This document shows, piece after piece, positions 1 to 8,059 of a stretch of 34,815 bases of DNA. The translations under genes were made by a program, and so were the position numbers. This DNA comes from Bryobacteraceae bacterium (GTDB taxonomy: Bacteria > Acidobacteriota > Terriglobia > Bryobacterales > Bryobacteraceae). The notes below the pieces were generated by a model. It did no database searches and was not told the origin of the DNA. It saw only the letters and a program-made list of their open reading frames with translations. The first letter of the stretch is position 1, and the number at the start of each line of letters is the position of its first letter. Location: the NCBI GenBank assembly GCA_025062235.1, contig JANXAE010000021.1, positions 1-34,815 on the forward strand, in the 5' to 3' direction.

Positions 1-1
1 T

Positions 2-49
2 CTGGCCGCAGACATCGTGGCCCGCGGTCGCGCCGCGCAGGCCGGCTGA
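2..49 (+). CDS. C-terminal end of an upstream gene (partial)
   Basis: The first 49 bases are open in one frame and end at TGA (47-49), giving a 15-residue tail (LAADIVARGRAAQAG). It lies 41 bp upstream of the cysS start on the same strand, so it is probably the end of a gene co-transcribed with cysS. The tail is too short to assign a family, and it could be a chance open frame. Confidence 0.3.
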   Translation: MAADIVARGRAAQAG

Positions 50-90
50 GCCCCGCCGGCGTTGTTACCATGGATAGACAAAGAGACCCG

Positions 91-1488
91 ATGGCGCTGC
101 GCTTTTTCAACACCCTCACCCGCCAGATCGAGGATTTCCAGCCGCTCGAGGGCAATACTGTCCGCATGTACACATGCGGCCCGACCGTCTGGAACTACGT
201 CCACATCGGCAATCTGCGCACCTTCACCTTCATTGACGTGCTCCGGCGCTGGCTGCGCTACCGAGGCTATCGCCTGGACCACGTCATGAACATCACGGAC
301 GTGGACGACCGCATCATCAAGGAGTCCGCCGCAGCAGGCAAGTCGCTCGGGGAGTACACAGCCGTCTATACGCAGGCGTTCCTCGAGGACGCCGCCACCT
401 TGAGGCTCGAACGCCCCGAGCATCTGGTGCGCGCCACCGAGCACATTCATCAGATGGCGCGCGACATTCGCAAGTTGACCGAGAAGGGTTTCACCTACTC
501 GAGCGGCGGCTCGATTTACTTCCGCATCGCCAGCTTCCCCGGCTACGGCAAGCTCTCCCACCTGGACCTCTCGCGGGTGCACAGCGAGTCCCGCATTGAC
601 AGCGATCGTTACGACAAGGACAACGCCCGCGATTTCGCCCTGTGGAAGGCGCCCAAGCCGGGCGAGCCCTTCTGGGAGACCGAGATCGGACCGGGCCGGC
701 CAGGCTGGCACATCGAATGCTCGACGATGGCCATGGAGTATCTCGGGCCTACCCTCGACATTCACGCCGGCGGCATTGACCTGGTCTTCCCGCACCACGA
801 AAACGAGATCGCGCAGTCGGAAGCGCTCACTGGCAAGCCGTTCGCCCGCTTCTGGCTGCACGCCGAGCACCTGATTGTGGACGGTCAGACCATGTCGAAA
901 TCGCTCGGCAATTTCTACACCCTGCGCGACCTGTTGGCCCGCGGCTTTGCGCCGGAGGCCCTCAGGTACCTGCTGGCTTCCGTGCCCTACCGCAAGCAGT
1001 TGAACTTCACTTTCGACAGTTTGCGCGCGGCAGCTACCGCCGTCGAGAGGCTGCGCAACTTCAAGCTGCGGCTCGAAACCGAGAAATTCCCGCCGGGCGA
1101 ATCGGGCGCGCTCACCGAACGCACGCGCCAGGCGCTCGCCGGGTTCGAGGCGGCGATGGATGACGATCTGAACACGGCCGAGGCGCTGGCCGCGCTGTTC
1201 GAATACCTGCGCGAGGCCAACACGGCGATGGACCGGGGGGAGTTCCGCGCGGGCAACAGGGCGGCCGCGCTCGATCTGCTGACCCGTTTCGACTCGGTCT
1301 TCGACGTACTGAGGCCCTCGCAGCCGCCGCCCATCTCCGAGCAGGAAATCGAAGCCCTGATCGCGGAGCGCAACGCAGCCCGCAAGGCGCGCGACTTCGC
1401 CCGCGCCGACAGGATCCGCGCCGAGCTCTTCGAGCGCGGCATCGTCCTCGAGGACACCCGGGAAGGAACCCGCTGGAAGCGGCGCTGA
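91..1488 (+). CDS. cysS: Cysteinyl-tRNA synthetase
   Basis: Class I aminoacyl-tRNA synthetase that charges tRNA-Cys with cysteine in the cytoplasm. The 465-residue length is normal for the family. The HIGH signature is present as HIGN (residues 38-41) and KMSKS as TMSKS (about 267-271). The likely zinc ligands Cys29, Cys210, His235 and Glu239 match the family pattern (CGPTVW, ECSTMAM, FPHHENE). The C-terminal DALR and anticodon-binding region follows, ending in a basic tail. I chose ATG at 91 because the protein then begins [11 protein letters not shown], as in most homologues, with AGAGA just upstream; an in-frame ATG at 70 would add seven residues. The next gene starts 21 bp after the stop, so the two are probably co-transcribed. 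No oddities were seen. Confidence 0.97.
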   Translation: MALRFFNTLTRQIEDFQPLEGNTVRMYTCGPTVWNYVHIGNLRTFTFIDVLRRWLRYRGYRLDHVMNITDVDDRIIKESAAAGKSLGEYTAVYTQAFLEDAATLRLERPEHLVRATEHIHQMARDIRKLTEKGFTYSSGGSIYFRIASFPGYGKLSHLDLSRVHSESRIDSDRYDKDNARDFALWKAPKPGEPFWETEIGPGRPGWHIECSTMAMEYLGPTLDIHAGGIDLVFPHHENEIAQSEALTGKPFARFWLHAEHLIVDGQTMSKSLGNFYTLRDLLARGFAPEALRYLLASVPYRKQLNFTFDSLRAAATAVERLRNFKLRLETEKFPPGESGALTERTRQALAGFEAAMDDDLNTAEALAALFEYLREANTAMDRGEFRAGNRAAALDLLTRFDSVFDVLRPSQPPPISEQEIEALIAERNAARKARDFARADRIRAELFERGIVLEDTREGTRWKRR

Positions 1489-1509
1489 CCAGCCAAGCGC
1501 GGGGCGGAC

Positions 1510-2688
1510 ATGAGGATCCACACCAAGGCGGTTCACGCCGGGGATCGCAGCAAGGCGGGAGACTACATCCCGGTCACTTCCCCGATCTACACCGCCGCAA
1601 GTTACTTCTACCAGCGACTGGAGAAACTCGACCGGATCTTCGCTCGCGAGGAAGAAGGGTACTGTTATGCCCGCTACGGGAACCCGACCAACGCCGCGCT
1701 CGAAGAACTGGTCGCCGCACTCGAAAACGGGGCGGGAGCGTTGGCTTGCTCTTCCGGTATGATGGCTATCCAGACGGCTCTCCTGGCGGCCTTGACCGAC
1801 AGGCCGAAGCGCGTGCTGGCGGCCGAAGCGTTGTACGGAGCCACCATCACGCTGCTTACTTCCGTGCTGGAGCCTCTCGGGGTCGAAACCCGCTTCGTGG
1901 ATGCCTGCGACCTCGCCGCCGTCGAGCGCGCCCTCGAGCAGCACCGGCCAGGATGCCTGCTGGTGGAAACCATTTCCAATCCCCTGCTTCGCGTGGCGCC
2001 CGTGGACCGGTTGGCGGAGCGGGCGCGTGCGGCTGGCGCATGCCTGGTGGTGGACAACACCTTCGCCACTCCGCTGCTGGTACGGCCTCTCGAGCTGGGC
2101 GCGGAATTCGTCGTGCACAGCGCGACGAAGTACCTGGCGGGCCACGGGGATGTTCTGGGCGGCGTCGTGGTCACCACCACCGAACATCTGGAAACCCTGC
2201 GTGCGCTGGCGCGCGCCAGCGGCCCGGGCCTGGGCCCGTTCGAAAGCTACCTTACCATGCGCGGCATCAAGACCTTCCCCTTGCGCATGGAACGACAGTG
2301 CACCAACGCCCGGCGCATCGCGCTGTGGCTAAAAGAACATCCCCGCGTCGAACGGGTCTTTTTTCCGGAGGACGAGCGCCATCCCGATCGCGAAACCGTA
2401 ACTCGCCTCCTCCCCGGAGGGCTCTACGGCGGCATGGTCAGCTTCGAGATCCGTGGCGCCGGAAGGGACGAAATCTTCGCTTTCATGGACCGCCTGCGAC
2501 TGATCGTGCGCGCCACTTCCCTGGGCGACGTGCACTCGATGATTCTGTACCCGGCTATGAGCTCTCACCGCGAGGTCGCCCCCAAGCAACGCGAACGGAT
2601 GGGAATTCGCGACAACCTCGTGCGGCTCTCGGTGGGCATCGAGGACGTGGAAGACATCGTCGAGGACCTCGCCCAAGCCTTGCTTTGA
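1510..2688 (+). CDS. PLP-dependent trans-sulfuration enzyme (cystathionine gamma-synthase / beta- or gamma-lyase type)
   Basis: A 392-residue member of the Cys/Met metabolism PLP enzyme family (MetB/MetC/MetY/MGL). The PLP-binding lysine is Lys207 in the motif SATKYLAGHGDVLGG. The phosphate-binding ARYGNPTN segment lies near residues 53-60, and the VDNTFATP strand carries the Asp that contacts the pyridine nitrogen. The C-terminal RLSVGIED motif is typical. The family makes or breaks C-S bonds in methionine and cysteine metabolism. Sequence alone does not separate cystathionine gamma-synthase, cystathionine lyase, O-acylhomoserine sulfhydrylase and methionine gamma-lyase, so no symbol is given. 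Its place directly behind cysS fits a role in sulfur amino acid supply. The stop is TGA at 2686-2688. Confidence 0.93.
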   Translation: MRIHTKAVHAGDRSKAGDYIPVTSPIYTAASYFYQRLEKLDRIFAREEEGYCYARYGNPTNAALEELVAALENGAGALACSSGMMAIQTALLAALTDRPKRVLAAEALYGATITLLTSVLEPLGVETRFVDACDLAAVERALEQHRPGCLLVETISNPLLRVAPVDRLAERARAAGACLVVDNTFATPLLVRPLELGAEFVVHSATKYLAGHGDVLGGVVVTTTEHLETLRALARASGPGLGPFESYLTMRGIKTFPLRMERQCTNARRIALWLKEHPRVERVFFPEDERHPDRETVTRLLPGGLYGGMVSFEIRGAGRDEIFAFMDRLRLIVRATSLGDVHSMILYPAMSSHREVAPKQRERMGIRDNLVRLSVGIEDVEDIVEDLAQALL

Positions 2689-2718
2689 CACGACGCCGCC
2701 CCATTCCCTTTCGCGTGC

Positions 2719-2724
2719 TAGAAT
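2719..2724 (+). promoter_or_regulatory. Candidate -10 element of the tRNA-Sec gene
   Basis: TAGAAT, in the extended context GTGCTAGAAT, ends 7 bp before the first base of the tRNA. That is the spacing expected for a transcript starting at or next to the mature 5' end. No good -35 was found at 16-18 bp. A TTGACA at 2685-2690 overlaps the upstream stop codon but is 28 bp away, which is too far. The same GCTAGAAT string occurs upstream of prfB on the other strand. Confidence 0.4.
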
Positions 2725-2731
2725 CCGCTGT

Positions 2732-2830
2732 GGAGGCCAGTCCTGGCCGGTGCCGGGCCCGGGCTTCAAACCCGGCGTGAGGCGCGCCTGGCGCGTCTCA
2801 GGTGGGTTCGACTCCCACTGGCTTCCGCCA
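2732..2830 (+). tRNA. selC: tRNA-Sec (selenocysteine, anticodon UCA)
   Basis: The 99-nt sequence folds as a bacterial selenocysteine tRNA. It has an 8-bp acceptor stem (GGAGGCCA with TGGCTTCC), a 6-bp D stem with a 4-nt loop (CCTGGC/CGGT/GCCGGG), and a 5-bp anticodon stem with loop CTTCAAA, giving anticodon UCA. The variable arm is 9 bp (TGAGGCGCG with CGCGTCTCA), the T stem is 5 bp with loop TTCGACT, and the discriminator G is followed by an encoded CCA. The 8+5 acceptor/T architecture, long D stem and long variable arm are diagnostic of tRNA-Sec and exclude ordinary tRNA-Ser. It would read UGA at SECIS-marked codons with SelA, SelB and SelD, none of which is in this window. Confidence 0.96.
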
Positions 2831-2865
2831 CGCGCAAGTATCGCTATTCCGTAGGAGCTCCGCGA

Positions 2866-3428
2866 TCATCCGGCGCGCCGGCGCGCGAGCAGCGCGACCC
2901 CCAGCAAACCGGCGCCCGCGAGCACCAGCGTGGAAGGCTCGGGAATCGCGGTGATCTCGGTGATCTCGAGGGACCATGCATTCAGAAAGCCCTCGTCTAG
3001 ATAAGCTACGTCGCTAATGAACAGAGCCCAAGTGCCACCGGCGTTCTGCCCGTTGAAGGCGGAGAGGGGCTGCTCGGGACGGAAGCGTCCGGCGAACGGG
3101 CCCCAGCCGCCGCTGACGTGAACCGGAGCACTGTCGTCGAAAATCGTACCCAACAAGTTGTCAGAGGAGCCCCCGCGACGATTGAACAGGAGCACTCCCG
3201 TGCCCCCGGGCTCTCGATCCAGATCCTGAAATCTGAGAGCCACGTATGGAGAAGCTCGTCAATGATCACGTTGACGTCCCCTAGGACCATGTTGGGTACA
3301 TGGATCGTCGAGCTGACGGTACGGAAGTCAGTGATGGACTTCGGGACGTCGGTACTCGTGAAAATACCGGCCCTCGCCAAGTCGAACGGCACGGTGAAGA
3401 GAACCAATGCAGCGAAAATGGTTCGCAT
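2866..3428 (-). pseudogene. PEP-CTERM-anchored protein with P-domain-like fold, split by a frameshift
   Basis: Two overlapping frames on the minus strand together form one exported protein. The first part, starting at ATG 3428, has a signal peptide (MRTIFAALVLFTVPFDLARA) and runs into HTWLSDFRIWIESPG. The sequence then continues in the next frame as GGTGVLLFNRRGGSSDN, a proprotein-convertase P-domain-like pattern. It ends with a PEP-CTERM sorting signal: PEPST, a hydrophobic helix, then RRR. The frame changes at a C5G3 run (plus strand 3203-3210), and adding one base there restores one open frame of about 187 codons. AGGAGG lies about 14 nt upstream of the ATG. PEP-CTERM proteins are processed by exosortase and exported to the envelope. 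The break may be a real mutation or a homopolymer sequencing error. Confidence 0.75.
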
Positions 3429-3896
3429 TACCGTTCGTCTCCACCTCCTCTGTGGCGCGCGCAGTTGCAGCGCACCCTCGTGATGCCACTCACATCATAC
3501 CCTCGACAAGGTCCTACTGGCTGTTCTCACAATGGGCAGTTGCAATGGAAGTAGTATTTAGTACTAAATCTTCAAGGCCGGCGTCCCAATTGCAAGGTGC
3601 TCGAACGTACTCGCCGTGGCTCCCAGCCGTGTGGACGTTCGCCGCAGACGACCGAAGAGTGGCCTCGCCGCGCCCATTCAGCTCGTGCACCGAACAAGAG
3701 AGACCTCCGTCTGAGGAGGGGCACTGAAGCTGGTCTCACGCTGTCCGATGGGCTGCCCGGAAACCTCCTCGAATCGAACGGCGCCGCTCCAGATCAACAC
3801 ATCTACCGTACCATCCACTTCGACCTTGATTTCAGCGCTGATTTCAGCGCTGCCGGCGGTTGCCCGCGCAGAGGCCGCCGAAGACTGCTCGATGGG
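3429..3896. other. Intergenic region with palindrome and short tandem repeat
   Basis: No convincing gene on either strand. It holds a perfect 14-bp AT-rich palindrome (ATTTAGTACTAAAT, 3556-3569) and a 12-bp tandem duplication (GATTTCAGCGCT, 3828-3839 and 3840-3851). On the minus strand, 72 codons from 3896 down to a TGA at 3678-3680 are open in the same frame as the preceding gene, directly after its TAG stop. This could be a read-through tail or chance. Confidence 0.5.
3556..3569. repeat. Perfect 14-bp palindrome, candidate operator
   Basis: ATTTAGTACTAAAT is identical to its reverse complement and is strikingly AT-rich against the GC-rich surroundings. It lies about 130 bp upstream of the PEP-CTERM gene start (minus strand) and could be a binding site for a dimeric regulator. 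No regulator family is assigned. Confidence 0.4.
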
Positions 3897-5396
3897 CTAC
3901 CGCCGGCGGTCAATGCCCAGGTACGGGTTGTAGATGTAATCCAGGGAAAACGGCTCGTCCGGCGGAAAGCGGAGGTTGCGGCTCACGGCGTAGGCCGGAT
4001 CCAGCCCCCACTGCCCCACGGCGAGGATCCGGCGTTTCAGCGTCGTGCTGTCGTGCCAGCCCCAGAACGGCTTTGCCTTGTTGGCCGCTTCCTTGCGGCC
4101 GTAGAAAGCGCCGCCGATGCGGAAGCCGATGGCGGGCCGCTCCCCGAAGGGCTGGTAAAGGAAGTACTCGTCGAAGGTCCGGGCTCCCCATCTCCCCTCC
4201 TTCGCTTTCAGCCACCATTCCTCGTAAATCGGCAGCAAGTCGTAGCCGACCAGCCGATCGTTGGCGTGCCGCGGCCGCTCCGGTACGCCCTTGTAAACGA
4301 ACGTCACCCCAGTACCCTCGCGAAATTCATCGCGTGCCAGCGAGTAGCGGGAGTGCGGGGAAAGCGTTCCGTAAATGCCGTGCCCGCCGGATTCGATGAA
4401 CACCGCCGGGTGGCTTTGCCCGTAGAACTCGATGCCGCCGTCAATGTCGTGCACGCCGCGGCCGATCCTGCGATCCGCCGTCATCGAATACACGTTGTTG
4501 TGGGCCAGGGTTTCCATGACCTGGAGGCGGCCGAAACGCGAACCGTCTTTTCGGATCGTCAGGATGATGCCTTCGCTGTCGTTCTCATGGCAGGTGCCGA
4601 CGACGCATCGGTCCGAGTAATCCCGCGCATGGAACACGTTGTAAATCAGGAACCAGTGCGTCTCGGTTTCCATCACGGCGTAATATACGAAGGCCTGCGA
4701 ACTGCCCTGTTCGAGGTTTTCCCAGTTATTGTCCCCGTGCCAATCGCCGTCGAAATCGAAGCGGCATGGATAGTCGGCCTTCGGGTCGAACCAGGTTTCC
4801 TGCGCGAGAAAAGGCGCGTAATGCTCCGCCAGGGGCCGATAAGGATCGTCGCGCCTCTCGACGGGAGGGAAACTCGCCGCTTCCGGCTTGCGGCGCGACG
4901 GGGCCTCGGCAGTGACCTCGATCTGGAGCTCCGCCTGTCTGCCCTCGAGCTCGGCGAGGATTTCGTACTTGCCGGGCTTCTCCGGCGCGGTGTAGAGAAA
5001 AGCGTCCTTGATCACGAACTGCCCGGACGCCCCGGCCAAGACATTCCATGCGCGAGACTGGCTCTCTTCGAAGAATGGCTCGTCATCCTTGCCTTGGTAG
5101 GCAAACGCTTTGGAAAGCCAGCCACCGCCGGATTGTTTGACCCGTACCGAGGCCCCGCCACGACGGAGCCGCACCTTCCGCTCGCCGTCCTGGCCGTAAG
5201 CGAGGACCTGCACAACGAGCGATTCGAACGGCCGCACCCGTGGCTCGGCCGGATCGGTCCGCAAGCGGATTTCGGTCACGGGAAGCTTCTTGCCGAGCTG
5301 GGCGATCTTCTCGCCGAGCTTGTCGAGTTGCGCGTTCGAGAGCGCTGCCAAGCCGGCGAACAAGTACAGCCAGCGAATCGCGGACATGCGTGGCAT
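3897..5396 (-). CDS. Secreted protein of unknown function with an NPP1/Vps62-reminiscent core
   Basis: I do not recognise a named family with certainty. The start at ATG 5396 is chosen because GGGGAGG precedes it by 6 nt and it gives a clean signal peptide (MPRMSAIRWLYLFAGLAALSNA); an upstream ATG at 5450 would add 18 charged residues. The mature protein (about 475 residues) has a short helical segment, a beta-rich middle with an Ig-like cadence (about residues 40-165), and a large C-terminal domain. That domain carries RFDFDGDWHGDNNWEN, ETHWFLIYNVFHARDYSD, CHENDSEGI and ESGGHGIYG. The aromatic WF-Y strand followed by an acidic/His motif before a conserved E-G-I recalls the layout of necrosis-inducing NPP1 and Vps62 domains (GHRHDWE), but this is only a resemblance. 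It ends at TAG, beyond which the frame stays open for 72 codons. Confidence 0.8.
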   Translation of the reverse strand: MPRMSAIRWLYLFAGLAALSNAQLDKLGEKIAQLGKKLPVTEIRLRTDPAEPRVRPFESLVVQVLAYGQDGERKVRLRRGGASVRVKQSGGGWLSKAFAYQGKDDEPFFEESQSRAWNVLAGASGQFVIKDAFLYTAPEKPGKYEILAELEGRQAELQIEVTAEAPSRRKPEAASFPPVERRDDPYRPLAEHYAPFLAQETWFDPKADYPCRFDFDGDWHGDNNWENLEQGSSQAFVYYAVMETETHWFLIYNVFHARDYSDRCVVGTCHENDSEGIILTIRKDGSRFGRLQVMETLAHNNVYSMTADRRIGRGVHDIDGGIEFYGQSHPAVFIESGGHGIYGTLSPHSRYSLARDEFREGTGVTFVYKGVPERPRHANDRLVGYDLLPIYEEWWLKAKEGRWGARTFDEYFLYQPFGERPAIGFRIGGAFYGRKEAANKAKPFWGWHDSTTLKRRILAVGQWGLDPAYAVSRNLRFPPDEPFSLDYIYNPYLGIDRRR

Positions 5397-5900
5397 ATCG
5401 GCCTCCCCGGAGCGCCCGCCGCGCGGCGCATCCCTTGACGATGGTACCACCGCGTACTACGAATGCAGCCCCGGCCCAGCGGGGGCGAGGCTGCTCCGAC
5501 AGCGTTTGCGCCCGCAGGCCGGCGACGTCGAACGCCGGCGCCGAGTGCCCCTGGCTCGAGAGCACCGGAAGGCCGATGTCAGCGAACACACCCGATCGCG
5601 GCGATCCTGCCAATCACCGAGGGTCTGCCAGCGCTCGGCCGGCCCGAGCCGGCTCCACCGGTCGCCGGGCTGCGTTGCTTGCTTCGCCGAAGTGGAAACC
5701 TCGGGGTTCGGCGGTCGTAGCTCCGGACATGCGCGCCTCCCAACCCGCCGGCACACCGCACAAGCCTGGAGTCCATGAAGGCAAGCGCTCTCCGCGTGGC
5801 ACACCCATCGGGTAGTGGTTCAGGCTGCGCGCCGACAGGCACCGCAACAGCGGGACGCGCATGCATGTGCACCTGCCACCCTTCGGCGCGTTCCTGCCGC
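5397..5900. other. Intergenic region, no gene recognised
   Basis: Open frames occur on both strands, as expected at this base composition, but none has a ribosome-binding site plus a family signature. Translations are rich in Arg, Ser, Pro and Ala, like frame shadows. No repeat or terminator-like hairpin with a T run was seen. Confidence 0.5.
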
Positions 5901-6545
5901 TCAGCGACGAACTGTTCTTTCGTACTCGACGTACGAGTAAACCACCGCGACCACGGCGGTCAGCAGAACCGGCGCCAGCACCAGCCAGACGGCAATCTCC
6001 GGCCAAAGCAGGCCGGTTAGGGAGCACAGAGCAGCAGCTTTGAGCATCCGCCCGCCCATCCGATTGGTTTTCTCCCAGAGCGATGGATCCGAAAGCGTCC
6101 ACGGCGTTCGGACCCCCACGAACCAGTTCGGACGGGCGCGCTCGCAAACGTGCCCGGTATAGAAAAGGAGCGCCGCCAAGCAGGGGATCATCACCATGCT
6201 CACGGGTATTCGCGCTCCCGCGTTCCAGAGCAGGACGTAGCAGTGCATGGCGAGGAGGAACGCCAGGAGCAGGGTCGTCAGCCGATAGTACTGTTTCGCG
6301 AAAAGTCGGATGTTCTCCCGAAGCGGGTCTATGCGCGGGATGACGAGGAACAGCAACGCCAGAAGCAGGCCGAGCAATGGCAAACCGAACACGCCCCACG
6401 TCCGGCAGGCATATCCGTCCGCCTGCCCCGCGGCATTCCAGTGCACCGCCATCTTCTCGGGCATCCGGGTGCCGACGGTGATGGAGATGGCCCCAGCCAC
6501 CGCGACCGGTGCCAGCAGCACCCACTCATCGCCTCGCAGCCGCAA
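5901..6545 (-). CDS. SdpI/YhfL family integral membrane protein with DUF1648 domain
   Basis: A membrane protein of about 214 residues. The N-terminal DUF1648 signature is present (hydrophobic segment, then RMPEKMAVHWNAAGQADGY). Further hydrophobic helices follow, then the SdpI/YhfL motif (NWFVGVRTPWTLSDPSLWEKTNRMGGRML) and two last helices. SdpI of Bacillus subtilis is the immunity and signalling protein for the SDP killing peptide. Most homologues elsewhere are orphans of unknown role, as here: no sdpC-like toxin or sdpR-like repressor is adjacent. The start is uncertain. A TTG at 6545 (GGAGGGAG upstream) and a GTG at 6521 (GAGG upstream) are both plausible. The frame continues upstream to 6680, but a -10-like TAGGAT at 6605-6610 suggests translation starts inside. 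Confidence 0.82.
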   Translation of the reverse strand: MRLRGDEWVLLAPVAVAGAISITVGTRMPEKMAVHWNAAGQADGYACRTWGVFGLPLLGLLLALLFLVIPRIDPLRENIRLFAKQYYRLTTLLLAFLLAMHCYVLLWNAGARIPVSMVMIPCLAALLFYTGHVCERARPNWFVGVRTPWTLSDPSLWEKTNRMGGRMLKAAALCSLTGLLWPEIAVWLVLAPVLLTAVVAVVYSYVEYERTVRR

Positions 6546-6604
6546 GCTCGTCCGCTCCCTCCGCGCTCGGTCTCGCCTCGGCGGAGCTCTGGCAGCCCCC
6601 GAGT

Positions 6605-6610
6605 ATCCTA
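6605..6610 (-). promoter_or_regulatory. Candidate -10 element for the SdpI-like gene
   Basis: On the minus strand the sequence reads GGTAGGATAC, a TAGGAT -10-like hexamer, about 60 bp before the chosen TTG start. No convincing -35 was found at the standard spacing. It supports a start downstream of the longest open frame. Confidence 0.3.
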
Positions 6611-7653
6611 CCACGGCTCGAACGCTGCCCCTGAACGACCCCGCAACTGCTCGCGCCGACGAAGCTCTCGCAACAGACACGCCCCAGGGCGGACATCGCC
6701 AGCAGTTGCGGGAAGGAGGTTCCGGGCAACTGGAGGGGAAGTCGCTGGGGCCGGCCAGACATCGTTCTTGCTTGGCGGCCGATCTTGGGCTCGCGGCGGT
6801 TCATGACCGAAAGGAAGGTCTGCGACCGAGAGCTCGCCAGGGACAAGGTGCCCGCAGCACGTCCCGTGCCCGGTAGCTCCGCAACACGGGCGCTAGCGCG
6901 GCGCAACGGAACGGTCGCCGGGCGCGGGTTAGGTCCTGCATGCGCCCGAGGGTTTGCCCCCGTTCGGAGCCTCCTCGATGCCCTGGGAATTCGCTGACTC
7001 CACGGCTGCGGAGAACCGCTCGAACAGGCGCGAGGTTCGTCGAGGCCGGATTCGCTAGCTGGCGCCCCCGAGCCACCGAGCTCCGCCGGGGCGGCCTGTG
7101 GGCCCGCCACCTCCAAGTGCGTTCCTGCGCCAGCTGCACCGCCCGGTGCGCGATGATCTCGACAAGCGGAGGCCGGACCACGTCCGAACTTCCGCGAGGC
7201 CGCGAGTGCCAGTTGTCCTCAAAGGGACTGCGCCCTGACGCTCCGGGACCACCTCCTCAGAGCAGCAATCGGCCACGGCGCTGGGAGCGGTTCGGCGTGG
7301 CCTTTGCGTGCAGGGGAGCCCCTCCCTCCGCACAGCCACGCCCGCAGGTTCCGATTCCAGCCCTCGTGACCCTACCTTTTGGCGGCCTTTGCCCCGGCTG
7401 ACCGCTCTCGGCTACGATCGGCGAGTCGGCGCCCGGAGGCAACGGCGTGGCTCTTTGCCTCCCCTCGACCTCGAATTCGCGCTGGCTCACTCGTCGAATG
7501 CGTGGGCGTCCGTGCAGCGGTTGGAAACAGGAAGATGCCTTTCCGCAGCGGTGAGGGGCCGATGTGGCGCCGGGCGAACTTCATCCCCGCACGGACCCAC
7601 CTCACGAGGTGGCGCGCCAGGGCGCCATGCACGCACCGGCGGGGGATTGCCTG

Positions 7654-7683
7654 TTGACGCACCCGGCGACTTGCGTGCAAAAT
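7654..7683 (+). promoter_or_regulatory. Candidate promoter of the cold-shock gene
   Basis: TTGACG (7654-7659) is followed after 18 bp by CAAAAT (7678-7683). Transcription would start near 7691, giving a leader of about 160 nt before the GTG start at 7850. Long structured leaders are a known feature of cold-shock genes, where they act as temperature-sensitive translational switches. The spacing and hexamers are seen; function is inferred. Confidence 0.4.
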
Positions 7684-7849
7684 ACTGGGAAGTTGTCTGC
7701 AATCGCGGTAGTGGTGTGGTAGGCAGTTTCGCAGCAGGGCACAAGCGGTCACCGGCGCTAGCGCTCGTGACCTTATTCCTTTTCGGGTCCGCTTGCCGGC
7801 TTCCGCGCGACTGGCGCACCTGCTACCAGAGCTTCGAGGAGAATCTGGC

Positions 7850-8059
7850 GTGGCACGCGAGAGAGGCGTGGTGAAGTGGTTCAACGCCGCAAAGGGCTAC
7901 GGATTTATCCAGCGCTCTACCGGCGAGGACGTGTTCGTGCACTACTCGGCGATCCAGATGCCGGGCTACCGAACCTTGGATAGTGGCGTCGAAGTCGAGT
8001 TCGAGGTTAGGCAAGGGCCCAAGGGCCTTCAGGCTGAGAACGTCCAAAAGACCTCCTGA
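7850..8059 (+). CDS. Cold-shock domain protein (CspA family)
   Basis: A 69-residue protein, the usual length for bacterial cold-shock proteins. It contains [16 protein letters not shown], which includes RNP1 (KGYGFIQ), and RNP2 (VFVHYSAI). It binds single-stranded RNA and DNA and acts as an RNA chaperone. GTG at 7850 is chosen because GAGGAG lies 8 nt upstream and the protein then begins [12 protein letters not shown], as in the family; an upstream in-frame start would add residues that match nothing. It stands alone between two gene-poor stretches and has a probable long leader. Whether it responds to cold cannot be told from sequence, because many family members are constitutive. Confidence 0.95.
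   Translation: MARERGVVKWFNAAKGYGFIQRSTGEDVFVHYSAIQMPGYRTLDSGVEVEFEVRQGPKGLQAENVQKTS

Larger units (their letters stand above)
6546..7849. other. 1.3-kb gene-poor region
   Basis: Frames of 60-200 codons are open on both strands, as expected at this GC content. Their translations are Arg/Pro/Ala/Ser-rich and mutually overlapping, and none carries a recognisable domain or a good ribosome-binding site. I looked for tmRNA, RNase P and SRP RNA signature strings and did not find them. The last 200 bp hold the promoter and leader of the cold-shock gene. The region could be decayed genes, an unannotated RNA or simple spacer. Confidence 0.5.

Noticed and set aside
2685-2690. TTGACA as the -35 of tRNA-Sec
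   Set aside because: The spacer to TAGAAT is 28 bp, too long for a sigma-70 type promoter. The match overlaps a stop codon and is probably chance.
3597-5438. A 613-codon plus-strand open frame
   Set aside because: It is antisense to the secreted orphan, which has a signal peptide and ribosome-binding site. The plus-strand translation has no domain and is a high-GC shadow.
6546-7849. tmRNA, RNase P or SRP RNA in the gene-poor stretch
   Set aside because: Their conserved signature strings were not found by eye on either strand.
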